Source: JAGXRK01 sp963804005
Lineage (GTDB): Bacteria > Bacteroidota > Ignavibacteria > Ignavibacteriales > Ignavibacteriaceae
Assembly (NCBI GenBank): GCA_963804005.1
Contig: CAWDOP010000003.1
Location: 1-64,000, forward strand
DNA length: 64,000 nt
Direction: 5' to 3'
The notes under the pieces were generated by a model that did no database searches, had not been told where the DNA came from, and saw only the letters and a list, made by a program, of their open reading frames with translations. Position numbers and translations under genes: made by a program. Positions 43,699-52,744 of this stretch are shown in pieces. The first letter of the stretch is position 1, and each line of letters starts with the position of its first letter.

Positions 43699-44298
43699 CT
43701 ATCTGTTCCTTAAATTTCTTGCAACTAATCTTATTTGTCTCCAGAATGCTGATGAATATTTTTCATCATAAGCATAAACACTTTCAACCCTGATATTAAT
43801 TTCATATGAGCTGATTAATGATGGTTGTGTTATAGGCAAACTAAGAGTATCGCCCAAAGCATCAAAATAAATTAAATAAAACTGTGTAACACCAAGGTTA
43901 ACTCCTGAAGGTGTTTCAGTATTTATAACTCTGTATAAAAACCTGTCTCTTGGATTAGGAGTCCCGGATAATTCTGAAACCGGTCCCAGATAATATCTTA
44001 CAGAATCAATATTTCCATCGTTGTCAATATCTGCATAAAACTTAATGCTTGAAGTATCCGCGTAAGCAATAGCTTTGGTTGGATCAGGAAATTTTTCCCA
44101 TACCTTACAATATCCCATTTTTCTAAAATCATATTCCATAATTTGAGCTATTGTAACTAAATTCTGCTGGAGGGAAAGTTCACCACCATAATTATAAGTT
44201 TTTTCTGCTGCTGCATCGCTTAGTCTTAAGACAGTAATGAGCAACAGACCACCCATAATAACTGATGCAAGTATATCTATTATTGTACTAAATCCCAT
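43699..44298 (-). CDS. Minor-pilin-like protein W5 (PilW-like)
   Basis: The 199-residue protein has an N-terminal membrane helix MGFSTIIDILASVIMGGLLL with Asp8, then QQNLVTIAQIMEYDFRKMGYC, the best PilW-like helix in the array. It ends with a basic tail (RLVARNLRNR). It lies 9 bases after V5 and 10 bases before X5. Confidence 0.72.
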   Translation of the reverse strand: MGFSTIIDILASVIMGGLLLITVLRLSDAAAEKTYNYGGELSLQQNLVTIAQIMEYDFRKMGYCKVWEKFPDPTKAIAYADTSSIKFYADIDNDGNIDSVRYYLGPVSELSGTPNPRDRFLYRVINTETPSGVNLGVTQFYLIYFDALGDTLSLPITQPSLISSYEINIRVESVYAYDEKYSSAFWRQIRLVARNLRNR

Positions 44299-44307
44299 AA
44301 TTTATTC

Positions 44308-44790
44308 CTATCTAAAAAACCAATAGCTGTAAATTGTAGAAAGCTCTAAAGTATCACGTGAAAAATCGCTGTAGATTCTAACGGTTAATTTTTTATGCCA
44401 AGTGTTGCTTGTAGTAGAGCCGTCTGGATTATTAGGGTTGATATAGTCTACCTGACATACAGAAGTAAAAGGGATAGTAAAAATTGTGTCTTGTTGAATA
44501 TGTCCTTGATAGTCATCAAAGTCATCAAAAACTCCGCTTACTTCCTGACCAAAAGATCCTTTATTTGTAAGTGAGAATAAACTCTGCACTGGATCTGACT
44601 TTGTGTTTTCATCAAACGAGAGTTTGCTGGCTTCCTCTATAAGTGATGTACCTATTGATGTTGCTAAAACTCCGACTTTTGAGTCAAGCACTACTTCATC
44701 TGTTATAAGAATGCTATTATTCATTCTTAAGACATTAAGCGATAAAATAAGTAGTGCACCAATTGCTAATAAAGATTGTCCTAAATTCAT
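44308..44790 (-). CDS. Minor-pilin-like protein V5 (PilV/MshD-like)
   Basis: The 160-residue protein starts MNLGQSLLAIGALLILSLNV, then SIGTSLIEEASKLSFDENTK and VFDDFDDYQGHIQQD. The FDE and DDFDDY-Y motifs match the PilV/MshD type. It is the first gene of cassette 5, 34 bases after the best sigma-54 type site. Confidence 0.7.
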   Translation of the reverse strand: MNLGQSLLAIGALLILSLNVLRMNNSILITDEVVLDSKVGVLATSIGTSLIEEASKLSFDENTKSDPVQSLFSLTNKGSFGQEVSGVFDDFDDYQGHIQQDTIFTIPFTSVCQVDYINPNNPDGSTTSNTWHKKLTVRIYSDFSRDTLELSTIYSYWFFR

Positions 44791-45107
44791 ATTTCCGTTG
44801 ATGATAATTTATTAATAATAAATGACAATACTTGTGCCAAAACAAATTTCGGCAATCGTTTAATAAATGGTCTACTATATCTTATTTTTTATGCTTCAAA
44901 AAGAGATTTTTCTAATTAAAATTTTCCACTATGGGTCAGCCAGGATAAAAATTTACATCGTCTTTGTTGTAATTTACGTTCCTCAAACAAAAGTTGCTTG
45001 TATTAGCAGTTAAAAATCTTTCCTTTTCAATATCAAGTAATTTTACGCTCTTTTTCTTATTTTTGTCAAAAATATATTTTTATCTAAATATAGCAACGAG
45101 GAATTTT
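44791..45107. other. Divergent promoter region: cassette 5 and acnA stub
   Basis: This 317-base region holds the cassette 5 promoter on the minus side (44824-44839) and, on the plus side, the acnA upstream sequence with GAGGAAT ribosome site just before 45108. It is nearly identical to 52428-52744, which precedes the intact acnA. Confidence 0.65.
44824..44839 (-). promoter_or_regulatory. Sigma-54 type promoter of cassette 5
   Basis: The minus strand reads TGGCAC-AAGTA-TTGTC, the closest to the RpoN consensus in the window, 33 bases before the V5 start. Confidence 0.65.
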
Positions 45108-45185
45108 TATGACTGCCAATTTTGATATGATCCAACACGTTTATGACAATTATAGGACTAAATTAGAGAATATTAGAAAAGTATA
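45108..45185 (+). pseudogene. 25-codon 5' stub of acnA
   Basis: The first 76 bases are identical to the start of acnA at 52745-52820, with the same ribosome site and upstream region. After the codon for Val25 a TAA stop follows and the sequence leaves acnA. This marks the right breakpoint of the 7.6-kb tandem duplication. The stub could still be transcribed and translated into a 25-residue peptide; I see no reason to think it functions. Confidence 0.85.
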
Positions 45186-45660
45186 AAGTTTTTGTTAATT
45201 TTTAAAGATATAAAAAAAAATAAATAAATTATTTAATTAAATTAAAAAATAAATTAAAAAAAAAAAAATTAAAATAAATATTAAAAAATAAATGCCTTTA
45301 AGTTTATAGTGAAATAAATATGTACAAATTATATACCATAAGATTTTTATAATAAAAGTTATAAATCAAATAGTCAGAATTACATTAAAAATATGTTATT
45401 AAAAAAACGTAAAAATCAAAATAATTGATGCATTAAGTAATATATACCGCAATGAACTTCGAATGATCTAACAAAATTAGAAGAATGACGAAATTTATAG
45501 ATTATTATTTTGAAGAATGTAAAATAGATTTAAGTCAAATTTATTCAGATATAATCGATTTAGAGAAAAATTATTAAGTAAGACTTACTTTAAAGAGGAT
45601 AAAAATGTTTTTTTTTAAAATAAAAAGCCTCGTTTGAGGGCTTGTAAGAAAAAAATAAAA
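45186..45660. other. Low-complexity junction and degraded spacer copy
   Basis: 45187-45290 is almost free of G and C and does not match any other part of the window. From about 45290 it becomes a damaged copy of the spacer at 37580-38003, with many single-base losses. The hairpin near 45634-45652 has lost one C (AAGCCTC versus GAGGGCTT). The quality of this stretch is doubtful. Confidence 0.6.
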
Positions 45661-45663
45661 TTT

Positions 45664-46702
45664 TATTATTCCACCAACTTAGGATTTCAAATCTTTTCGT
45701 ATGAGTAATTGCTTAATGATTTCAACAGCATCATAACTGTAAAGAATATCAAAGTTTGCAGTACCAGCATTAAGATTAATAGATTCTCCACTAACAACAG
45801 GGCTCAATGATTCTACCTCTTGCAAAAAGATCTAAATTTATCTCAGTATCTTTATATGCTATTACTAATCTTTGAATTCATAATCGAACTTATATGAAGA
45901 TCTCATCTACTATTAGAACTCCGCAACCGCGTACTGTATCTCAGTGTTTACACTTTTGTCTATTTTTAAATAATCTCCTGTAAAAAAGTTACTTTAGGTT
46001 CAGCCTCAGTACAAGGACCACTTCATTGAGAGTTTCAGAAGTCAATTTAATATCAGCATTATCAGCCATCATTTGTGCATAGTCAGTACAATCAACACCT
46101 TTGGAACATTGCAATGCTTGGATCACCTCTAAACCAAGATTGCTGCCCTGTCATATCGTTGTATAACTCAGAACTGCGGCAGTTGATCCTCACCGTCAAC
46201 TCTATTCCAGGAATTAATTCTTCAACGGCAGAATAAGTTGCCATCATTGAGTGGTTTCTGCCGTCGATATATAAATTTCTTTGAGTGTAGATTTATTAGT
46301 TTCAGTTGTGTAACCACTTCAGTTGATAAGTATAACGCTCCGGGAGGATGATTAACTGGAAGTTTATCTACAGAAGCTTCAACAATTGTGGTATGTGTCG
46401 TACCCATAAATGAGGCTAAAGCTGTAACTTGTACACAATCTTCAGGTCCTTCAATAGCTATATCATAAGTACCGCCAAAAAGATTATTACCGGAAGAACA
46501 CACTTTCCATCATTGTAGGATCGTCTTTTAATTTCTCCAGGTAAATTTCAACAGCGGAGTTAGCGATTAGCCGGGCTTTTGTCTGTTGGAACATATTTGA
46601 GGTAGTCGATACATTTTCAGTTGAATTAGCATTCAGCCTAAGTATGCAGAAAGCAACAATCATCGACATACCTAATACCATTAGTAATGAACTCTTTCCC
46701 AT
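45664..46702 (-). pseudogene. X3' - broken copy of X3
   Basis: The first 70 or so residues match X3, then many one-base deletions shift the frame. Comparison with X3 shows most losses within C pairs (for example TTCCC to TTCC, TCTCC to TCTC, ATTCC to ATTC on the plus strand). They stop rather abruptly near 46330, where the copy becomes nearly clean. A consensus-quality artefact is as likely as true decay. Confidence 0.75.
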
Positions 46703-47275
46703 AATTTATTTCCTTATATAAATTTTAAATTCTTAATAAACTCATAAATTTCTCAAGCTATCAGTAATCAACTATTTACTACATCTGAAGCTTCAATTCA
46801 CTAAATAAAACTTAAATCTATCTATCACCCCCGTTGTTCATAGTGATTGTGTGCCATAAGCAACCAATTACTATACCACGGTAAGTTTTCTGACTAATGA
46901 AATTCTGTAGTTTAAATCTCGCGAATTACGCTTAAAAAGAGTGTTTTTTAAAAGAGTAACTGTTAAAATCAAAAATAATTGGCCGCATTAAGTAATTTTT
47001 ACACGCAATGAATTCCTATGCCCTAACTAGCAAATTGGCGGGATATTATGACGGAAATTTTAAGAGTCTTTTCTTTTCAAAATTGGTTGAAAAATAGATC
47101 GCTAAGATTAAATTTTTAGATGCTAAAATCCGATAGCTAAAGGACAGCATGACAACTGCGTAAGGTGAGTTAGTAAGACTTACTAGAACAATTTTAAAGA
47201 GGAATAAAATGTTCTGCTTTAAAATTACAAAGCCCTCAAACGAGGGCTTTGTAAAATGAAATTTTTATAAAACTT
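46703..47275. other. Spacer copy between X3' and X4'
   Basis: A 573-base near-identical copy of the X3/X4 spacer (39066-39637): W scar, sigma-54 type site at about 46863-46878 and a terminator at 47229-47250 (AAAGCCCTC-AAA-CGAGGGCTTT), which is better paired than in the first copy. Confidence 0.65.
47229..47250. terminator. Terminator of the X4' copy
   Basis: AAAGCCCTCAAACGAGGGCTTT forms a long hairpin just beyond the X4' stop on the minus strand. Confidence 0.8.
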
Positions 47276-48465
47276 TTATTCCCACCAACTGAGGATTTGC
47301 CATCTTTGGCTACCAAGTAAACCACTAACCAAATTTATTGCTGCAGAACTATATAATATGCTAAAGTTTGCATTAAGTGTTTCAAGATAAATATACTCTG
47401 AGGCAATAATCATGCTGCCGATAATTGTTCCAGTACCAGTTAAACCAAATGTAAGAGTAGAGTCTCTCTCTTGAGTTAACTCAGCTTGCTTAAATGCTAT
47501 CACTAAACCTGTAAATAAAAAATTTGCAGTTATTTCAACATCACCACTTATCACTAAAATACCACAACCGGATACGGGACCTCCTCCGTTACTAGCGAAT
47601 TGAGTGATTTTGACAAGCTCTCCTTCTCCATTTATAAAAGTAACTTTAGGATTATCTATTGTTCCCCAAGGGGCAGTATTGTTAATATTAGAAGGAGTTA
47701 TTGTGATATCTGGATTCTGAATCAATTTTTCTGCAAGTGAAGTCCAGGTCTCATTTGGATCGTCACCAATAGTATTATCTGGAGAAACTACACCAACACT
47801 TGCAATAACATCTGGGTCTTCATTATCTAATCCAAGAACATCAGCAGTTCCAGAAAAGATATTTATGGTTGCCTCAACAGCTGCCGCCACAGTATCTTCA
47901 TTAACCGCAATTCCCAAAACTTCATCAAATTAGATTTCCTTCTTCATCCACTAGAAGATTACCGTAAAGGTCATGTTCTCTCCCGTCAATTATTATTTTC
48001 GCCAATATTCCTGAGCTTAGTGACCTCACTATTTCTCTCTCCAGCAGGTAGTTTACCATTAAAGTCTTTTGCTACAGTTTCCGCAGATAAAACCAGGGCA
48101 CCTGGTGATTTAAGTGGATTTGCTCTTGCTTCTACAATGGTGGTATGCGGAACTTTCATAAATGAGGATATTGAAGTTACTCGTAATACGGAATATGCAA
48201 CAGAATCCCATTCAGCTTTTATATCATATGTGCCGTTAAAGAGATTGTTTCCACTAATAGGACAATCGTCAATGAGTGATCGGTCCCGTTGAAATTTCTC
48301 TAAATAAATTTCCACACCGGAGTTAGCAATAAGACGGGCATGTGTTTTTTCGAACATATTCATGGTTTCCGCTACGCTCTCGGTTGAATTAGCATTTAGC
48401 CTAAGTATGAAGAAAGCGATAATAACCGACATACCAAGTACTATGATTAATGAACTTTTTCCCAT
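47276..48465 (-). pseudogene. X4' - frameshifted diverged copy of X4
   Basis: The C-terminal 213 codons (47276-47917) and N-terminal 120 or so codons (to 48465) are in different frames, with two one-base indels between about 47925 and 48025. Unlike X3', it differs from X4 by many real substitutions (for example VSPDNTIGDDPNETWTSLAE versus VDPDFNIGDDPNETWSSYAE; FASNGGGPVSG versus EAVYGTGPVSG), so X4' diverged before or after the duplication at the outer domain. It keeps ILSWWE. If the indels are sequencing errors, this is a functional X variant. Confidence 0.7.
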
Positions 48466-49089
48466 TTAAATATTCCTCGGATAAATTGTAAATTCCCAAT
48501 AAGTTCTCGGGTATTGTAATTCGTCAGTGATCAGATCATGCAGCTCTTCTGTAGATTCAACCCAGAGCTCTGTTTTAATGTATTTAATATTCTCATATTG
48601 CGAGGTACAAGATAAGGTATAGTCATCAACACCGGTCTGCATCGAAATATGTGAACTTAACATCTTACTAAACCTAAGGAAGGACCATCAATTCTTTCTG
48701 TGCCATTAACAATTCTTACTAATACTCCGTCATTTGGATTAGTCGTACCAGCAACATCTGTAGCTTCATCGAAGTAATATTCCTGACTTCAGTCTATAAC
48801 TAATATGTCCATCGTCCCTAGTACTGGTTCCAGGAGGCTGCATATCAGCCCAAAATTTAATTTCTGTTGGAATCAGCATAAGTAATCGCAACTGAATCGA
48901 CGTTATATCCGATTTTTCTGAGATCATAATTCAATAATCTCAGCAAGAGTTTTTGCATTCTGCTGTAATTTGAGCTCTGTATCGGATGTATAGCTGGCAG
49001 TTGAAGCAAATAAATTTAGCTTCAGGATTAGTAATAACAGCATTCCTGCAATAAAAACAGATCCAAAAATATCTAACATCACGCTCATA
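48466..49089 (-). pseudogene. W4' - broken copy of W4
   Basis: The C-terminal part (TELWVESTEELHDLITDEL and the WEFTIYPRNI end) is intact but the middle of the gene is scrambled and frameshifted relative to W4, with changed stretches around 48600-48670 and 48780-48900. The N-terminal membrane helix region near 49089 is almost identical to W4. Confidence 0.7.
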
Positions 49090-49095
49090 ATTGCC

Positions 49096-49603
49096 TCACT
49101 TAGAATGTAAAGTAAAAATAAATGATAGGCTAACAGGATGACTTAAATACTTACTGCTTGCAGTTACTGTAACCCGTTTAAAGAAAGTCTGAACACCCCC
49201 GCTTGAATTGTCCTGAACATTTTCATCTGCATAATCATACTGTGCAGGAAACAGTATAACCTTCTGCGTGCGGCAGCGAAACCGGTTTCGAGTAAAGGTG
49301 GTAATCATCAATGTCATCCCAGGTTACTGGATCAGTAGTCTCACCCAAATCTTTTGATGCTCCAAATAAAGAAATAGTAGTTAATTCACCAGTAGTTATA
49401 GATCTCCACTCAACGGTTTGTTCATCAAAAGCTTTTTGTTTAATTTCTTCGATAAGATCATCGGCGAGAGAAAATGCAGTTAGGTAAACTTTATTTTCTA
49501 CTTCAACAGTAAGGTTTTGAAGAACTGAAGAGTTAAATCTAATAGAAACAAGGGTAAATAGCACTACTGCCCCAATTGCCAATAATGATTGAATGCTGCC
49601 CAT
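49096..49603 (-). pseudogene. V4' - copy of V4 with a one-base insertion
   Basis: The copy matches V4 throughout except for few substitutions and one extra A at about 49234 (TAATCATACTG versus TAATCTACTG on the plus strand), which splits it into two frames. A single consensus error could explain this. Confidence 0.7.
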
Positions 49604-50086
49604 AAAACTTAATTCACTTAATTGTTAATTTGATGTATCATTCGACAAGATTTATACCATAAAATAATGTTGATTTTTCTAAAAATAATAGAATATTTTA
49701 TGTATCCTGCCTCAAAAGGAGGCTTTTCAAAATAAGATTTTTCTAAATGAGACAGATAAAAAACTTACGTTAATTTACGTAATTTTTTTTGGAAAATACA
49801 TTAACCCTCTTTAGTAATTAATTTCACTAAGATTTTTTTATTCTTGCTATAAGATAATAGAACTATTTAATATTTTCAAAATGGAAAGGACTGTGTAATC
49901 TAGTTCCAGATAGCATTACTATACAAGTTACAAAAGTCTTACTGACTTTCTTTAAGTTTATGTATGTGGAAAGAAAAACAGTTGGAGTACAATCAATCAA
50001 TGTGATCATTTGATTCAGGCGCAGTTTGATGCAAATGATGATCTTCTTAGAGCGCAGTATAATAACAAAGAAGATTTATTTAAATT
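49604..50086. other. Spacer copy with sigma-54 site and acnA relic
   Basis: This 483-base spacer is a virtually identical copy of 41967-42449, with the promoter at 49644-49659 and the decayed acnA fragment at about 49757-50090 (offset 7637). Confidence 0.7.
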
Positions 50087-51325
50087 TTATTCATACCAGG
50101 AAACAATTTCATATCCGCCGGTTCCGGGGAAGAAAGGAGGAGATGCTACCATAAATCTATCGTCATATCTGTATTGTTTTGCAAAACCACTTTTAATAGT
50201 ACCTCCACTAAAAGTACCAACGGCCTGACGGGTGTTTTGTATAATTCCACCAACAAGATTTATGTTTCCGCTAACTGGTCTAGTGGCATAATTCTCAGAT
50301 CCAAATCCGCCATCCTGAACATATATTGAGGCGTTTATAGTAATATTGCTAATATTAGCAGCATTATCTGTGATAAGAACATTATTTTGTGCAACTATTC
50401 CGAGCATATCAGTACAGGTTAGGTCAGTTTTTGGGTTACTTTGATAAACTATATCATCATCAAGATAAACAAAACCCGTTGTTGATTTGGATCCAGAGAC
50501 GCCAACCGTGTAAGCCCCTTTAATAGTCCCTTGCATTCTTATATTGCCGTTATCTACAAAAATAAGCCCATTGGGGGCTGCAGTTGGTAAATAGAGAGTG
50601 TCAGTGTAAGGTCCAGAGCTGCTATATTTAATTAGAAGGTTATTTCCCTGAAAGTTCATATATACTGTGCCTTTGTTCTTTAACGTTCCATCGAAATATA
50701 GCCCGCCGCTTTTTGCCGGAGCTTTTAATGCAGTGACTCCATCTGCGGGCATAGGCAGATCGACGCCTTGTTCATATCCTCCATGAAAGTATGGAGCATC
50801 AACTTTTTGACCATTATAATATTGGATTTTCCCTTTTGAACTAGCTTTTCCATAAAATGAAGGCCTTTGACTGGCTAATAGATTGCCTTGTGTGTGGAAT
50901 GGGCCCCAAACAGTATCTTGATTGATCCACCAGATATTACCGCCTTCACTTACTGAATAATAAGCAAACTTTGAAAACTTACTTGGAGATAAAGTTACTT
51001 GAACTAAACTAGTGTCTTTGTTAAATATGCCCTTAGATGTAATTTGTCTTATGTTTTTATAAGCATCAAGAACAGTTACAGTAACAAAGAGTTTACCGTC
51101 TTGATAATCTAAATTATTGTAACCTGAAGTCCAAGTTGGATCTAAAAAGACTTCGTTGGCTGCCAAATTTGCACCGCTTACAGCAATGTTATGGGAAGTG
51201 GTCATGCTAAAATACTCAACATAGTTATCTGTCATGTTGCCAGATACACTGTTAAAGTTATTTGCAATAACCAAAAACAGCATACTGAAACCCATTATAA
51301 CAAGTAGTATTGCTTTCCCGCTCAT
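50087..51325 (-). CDS. Minor-pilin-like protein X5' (copy of X5)
   Basis: The 412-residue protein is identical in sequence to X5. The DNA differs by at least one silent change (CAGTCTTTGGG versus CAGTTTTTGGG). It is the third gene of the cassette next to acnA. Confidence 0.7.
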   Translation of the reverse strand: MSGKAILLVIMGFSMLFLVIANNFNSVSGNMTDNYVEYFSMTTSHNIAVSGANLAANEVFLDPTWTSGYNNLDYQDGKLFVTVTVLDAYKNIRQITSKGIFNKDTSLVQVTLSPSKFSKFAYYSVSEGGNIWWINQDTVWGPFHTQGNLLASQRPSFYGKASSKGKIQYYNGQKVDAPYFHGGYEQGVDLPMPADGVTALKAPAKSGGLYFDGTLKNKGTVYMNFQGNNLLIKYSSSGPYTDTLYLPTAAPNGLIFVDNGNIRMQGTIKGAYTVGVSGSKSTTGFVYLDDDIVYQSNPKTDLTCTDMLGIVAQNNVLITDNAANISNITINASIYVQDGGFGSENYATRPVSGNINLVGGIIQNTRQAVGTFSGGTIKSGFAKQYRYDDRFMVASPPFFPGTGGYEIVSWYE

Positions 51326-51335
51326 TTTTTATCTC

Positions 51336-51935
51336 CTATCTGTTCCTTAAATTTCTTGCAACTAATCTTATTTGTCTCCAGAATGCTGATGAATATTTTT
51401 CATCATAAGCATAAACACTTTCAACCCTGATATTAATTTCATATGAGCTGATTAATGATGGTTGTGTTATAGGCAAACTAAGAGTATCGCCCAAAGCATC
51501 AAAATAAATTAAATAAAACTGTGTAACACCAAGGTTAACTCCTGAAGGTGTTTCAGTATTTATAACTCTGTATAAAAACCTGTCTCTTGGATTAGGAGTC
51601 CCGGATAATTCTGAAACCGGTCCCAGATAATATCTTACAGAATCAATATTTCCATCGTTGTCAATATCTGCATAAAACTTAATGCTTGAAGTATCCGCGT
51701 AAGCAATAGCTTTGGTTGGATCAGGAAATTTTTCCCATACTTTACAATATCCCATTTTTCTAAAATCATATTCCATAATTTGAGCTATTGTAACTAAATT
51801 CTGCTGGAGGGAAAGTTCACCACCATAATTATAAGTTTTTTCTGCTGCTGCATCGCTTAGTCTTAAGACAGTAATGAGCAACAGACCACCCATAATAACT
51901 GATGCAAGTATATCTATTATTGTACTAAATCCCAT
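51336..51935 (-). CDS. Minor-pilin-like protein W5' (copy of W5)
   Basis: The 199-residue protein is identical in sequence to W5, with a silent difference (TACCTTACAATATC versus TACTTTACAATATC). N-terminal membrane helix and PilW-type segment as in W5. Confidence 0.72.
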   Translation of the reverse strand: MGFSTIIDILASVIMGGLLLITVLRLSDAAAEKTYNYGGELSLQQNLVTIAQIMEYDFRKMGYCKVWEKFPDPTKAIAYADTSSIKFYADIDNDGNIDSVRYYLGPVSELSGTPNPRDRFLYRVINTETPSGVNLGVTQFYLIYFDALGDTLSLPITQPSLISSYEINIRVESVYAYDEKYSSAFWRQIRLVARNLRNR

Positions 51936-51944
51936 AATTTATTC

Positions 51945-52427
51945 CTATCTAAAAAACCAATAGCTGTAAATTGTAGAAAGCTCTAAAGTATCACGTGAAA
52001 AATCGCTGTAGATTCTAACGGTTAATTTTTTATGCCAAGTGTTGCTTGTAGTAGAGCCGTCTGGATTATTAGGGTTGATATAGTCTACCTGACATACAGA
52101 AGTAAAAGGGATAGTAAAAATTGTGTCTTGTTGAATATGTCCTTGATAGTCATCAAAGTCATCAAAAACTCCGCTTACTTCCTGACCAAAAGATCCTTTA
52201 TTTGTAAGTGAGAATAAACTCTGCACTGGATCTGACTTTGTGTTTTCATCAAACGAGAGTTTGCTGGCTTCCTCTATAAGTGATGTACCTATTGATGTTG
52301 CTAAAACTCCGATTTTTGAGTCAAGCACTACTTCATCTGTTATAAGAATGCTATTGTTCATTCTTAAGACATTAAGCGATAAAATAAGTAGTGCACCAAT
52401 TGCTAATAAAGATTGTCCTAAATTCAT
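51945..52427 (-). CDS. Minor-pilin-like protein V5' (copy of V5)
   Basis: The 160-residue protein differs from V5 by one residue (Val40 to Ile). It is the first gene of the cassette next to acnA. Its promoter-like site is at 52461-52476, with TTGTT in place of TTGTC at the -12 box. Confidence 0.7.
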   Translation of the reverse strand: MNLGQSLLAIGALLILSLNVLRMNNSILITDEVVLDSKIGVLATSIGTSLIEEASKLSFDENTKSDPVQSLFSLTNKGSFGQEVSGVFDDFDDYQGHIQQDTIFTIPFTSVCQVDYINPNNPDGSTTSNTWHKKLTVRIYSDFSRDTLELSTIYSYWFFR

Positions 52428-52744
52428 ATTTCCGTTGATGATAATTTATTAATAATAAACAACAATACTTGTGCCAAAACAAATTTCAGCAACTGTTTAA
52501 TAAACGGTCTACTATATCTTATTTTTTATGCTTCAAAAAGAGATTTTTCTAATTAAATTTTCCACTATGGGTCAGCCAGGTTAAAAATTTAAATCGTCTT
52601 TGTTAAAATTTACGTTCCTCAAACAAAAGTTGCTTGTATTAGCAGTTAAAAATCTTTCCTTTTCAATATCAAGTAATTTTACGCTCTTTTTCTTATTTTT
52701 GTCAAAAATATATTTTTATCTAAATATAGCAACGAGGAATTTTT
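52428..52744. other. Divergent promoter region of V5' and acnA
   Basis: This 317-base region holds the sigma-54 type site of V5' (52461-52476, minus) and the acnA leader on the plus strand, with GAGGAAT at 52734-52740 as ribosome site. A few changes separate it from 44791-45107. TATTTTTG at 52695-52702 resembles the Bacteroidota -7 box, but no clear -33 box is seen. Confidence 0.6.
52461..52476 (-). promoter_or_regulatory. Sigma-54 type promoter of the cassette 5 copy
   Basis: The minus strand reads TGGCAC-AAGTA-TTGTT, 33 bases before the V5' start, one base different from the first copy. Confidence 0.55.
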
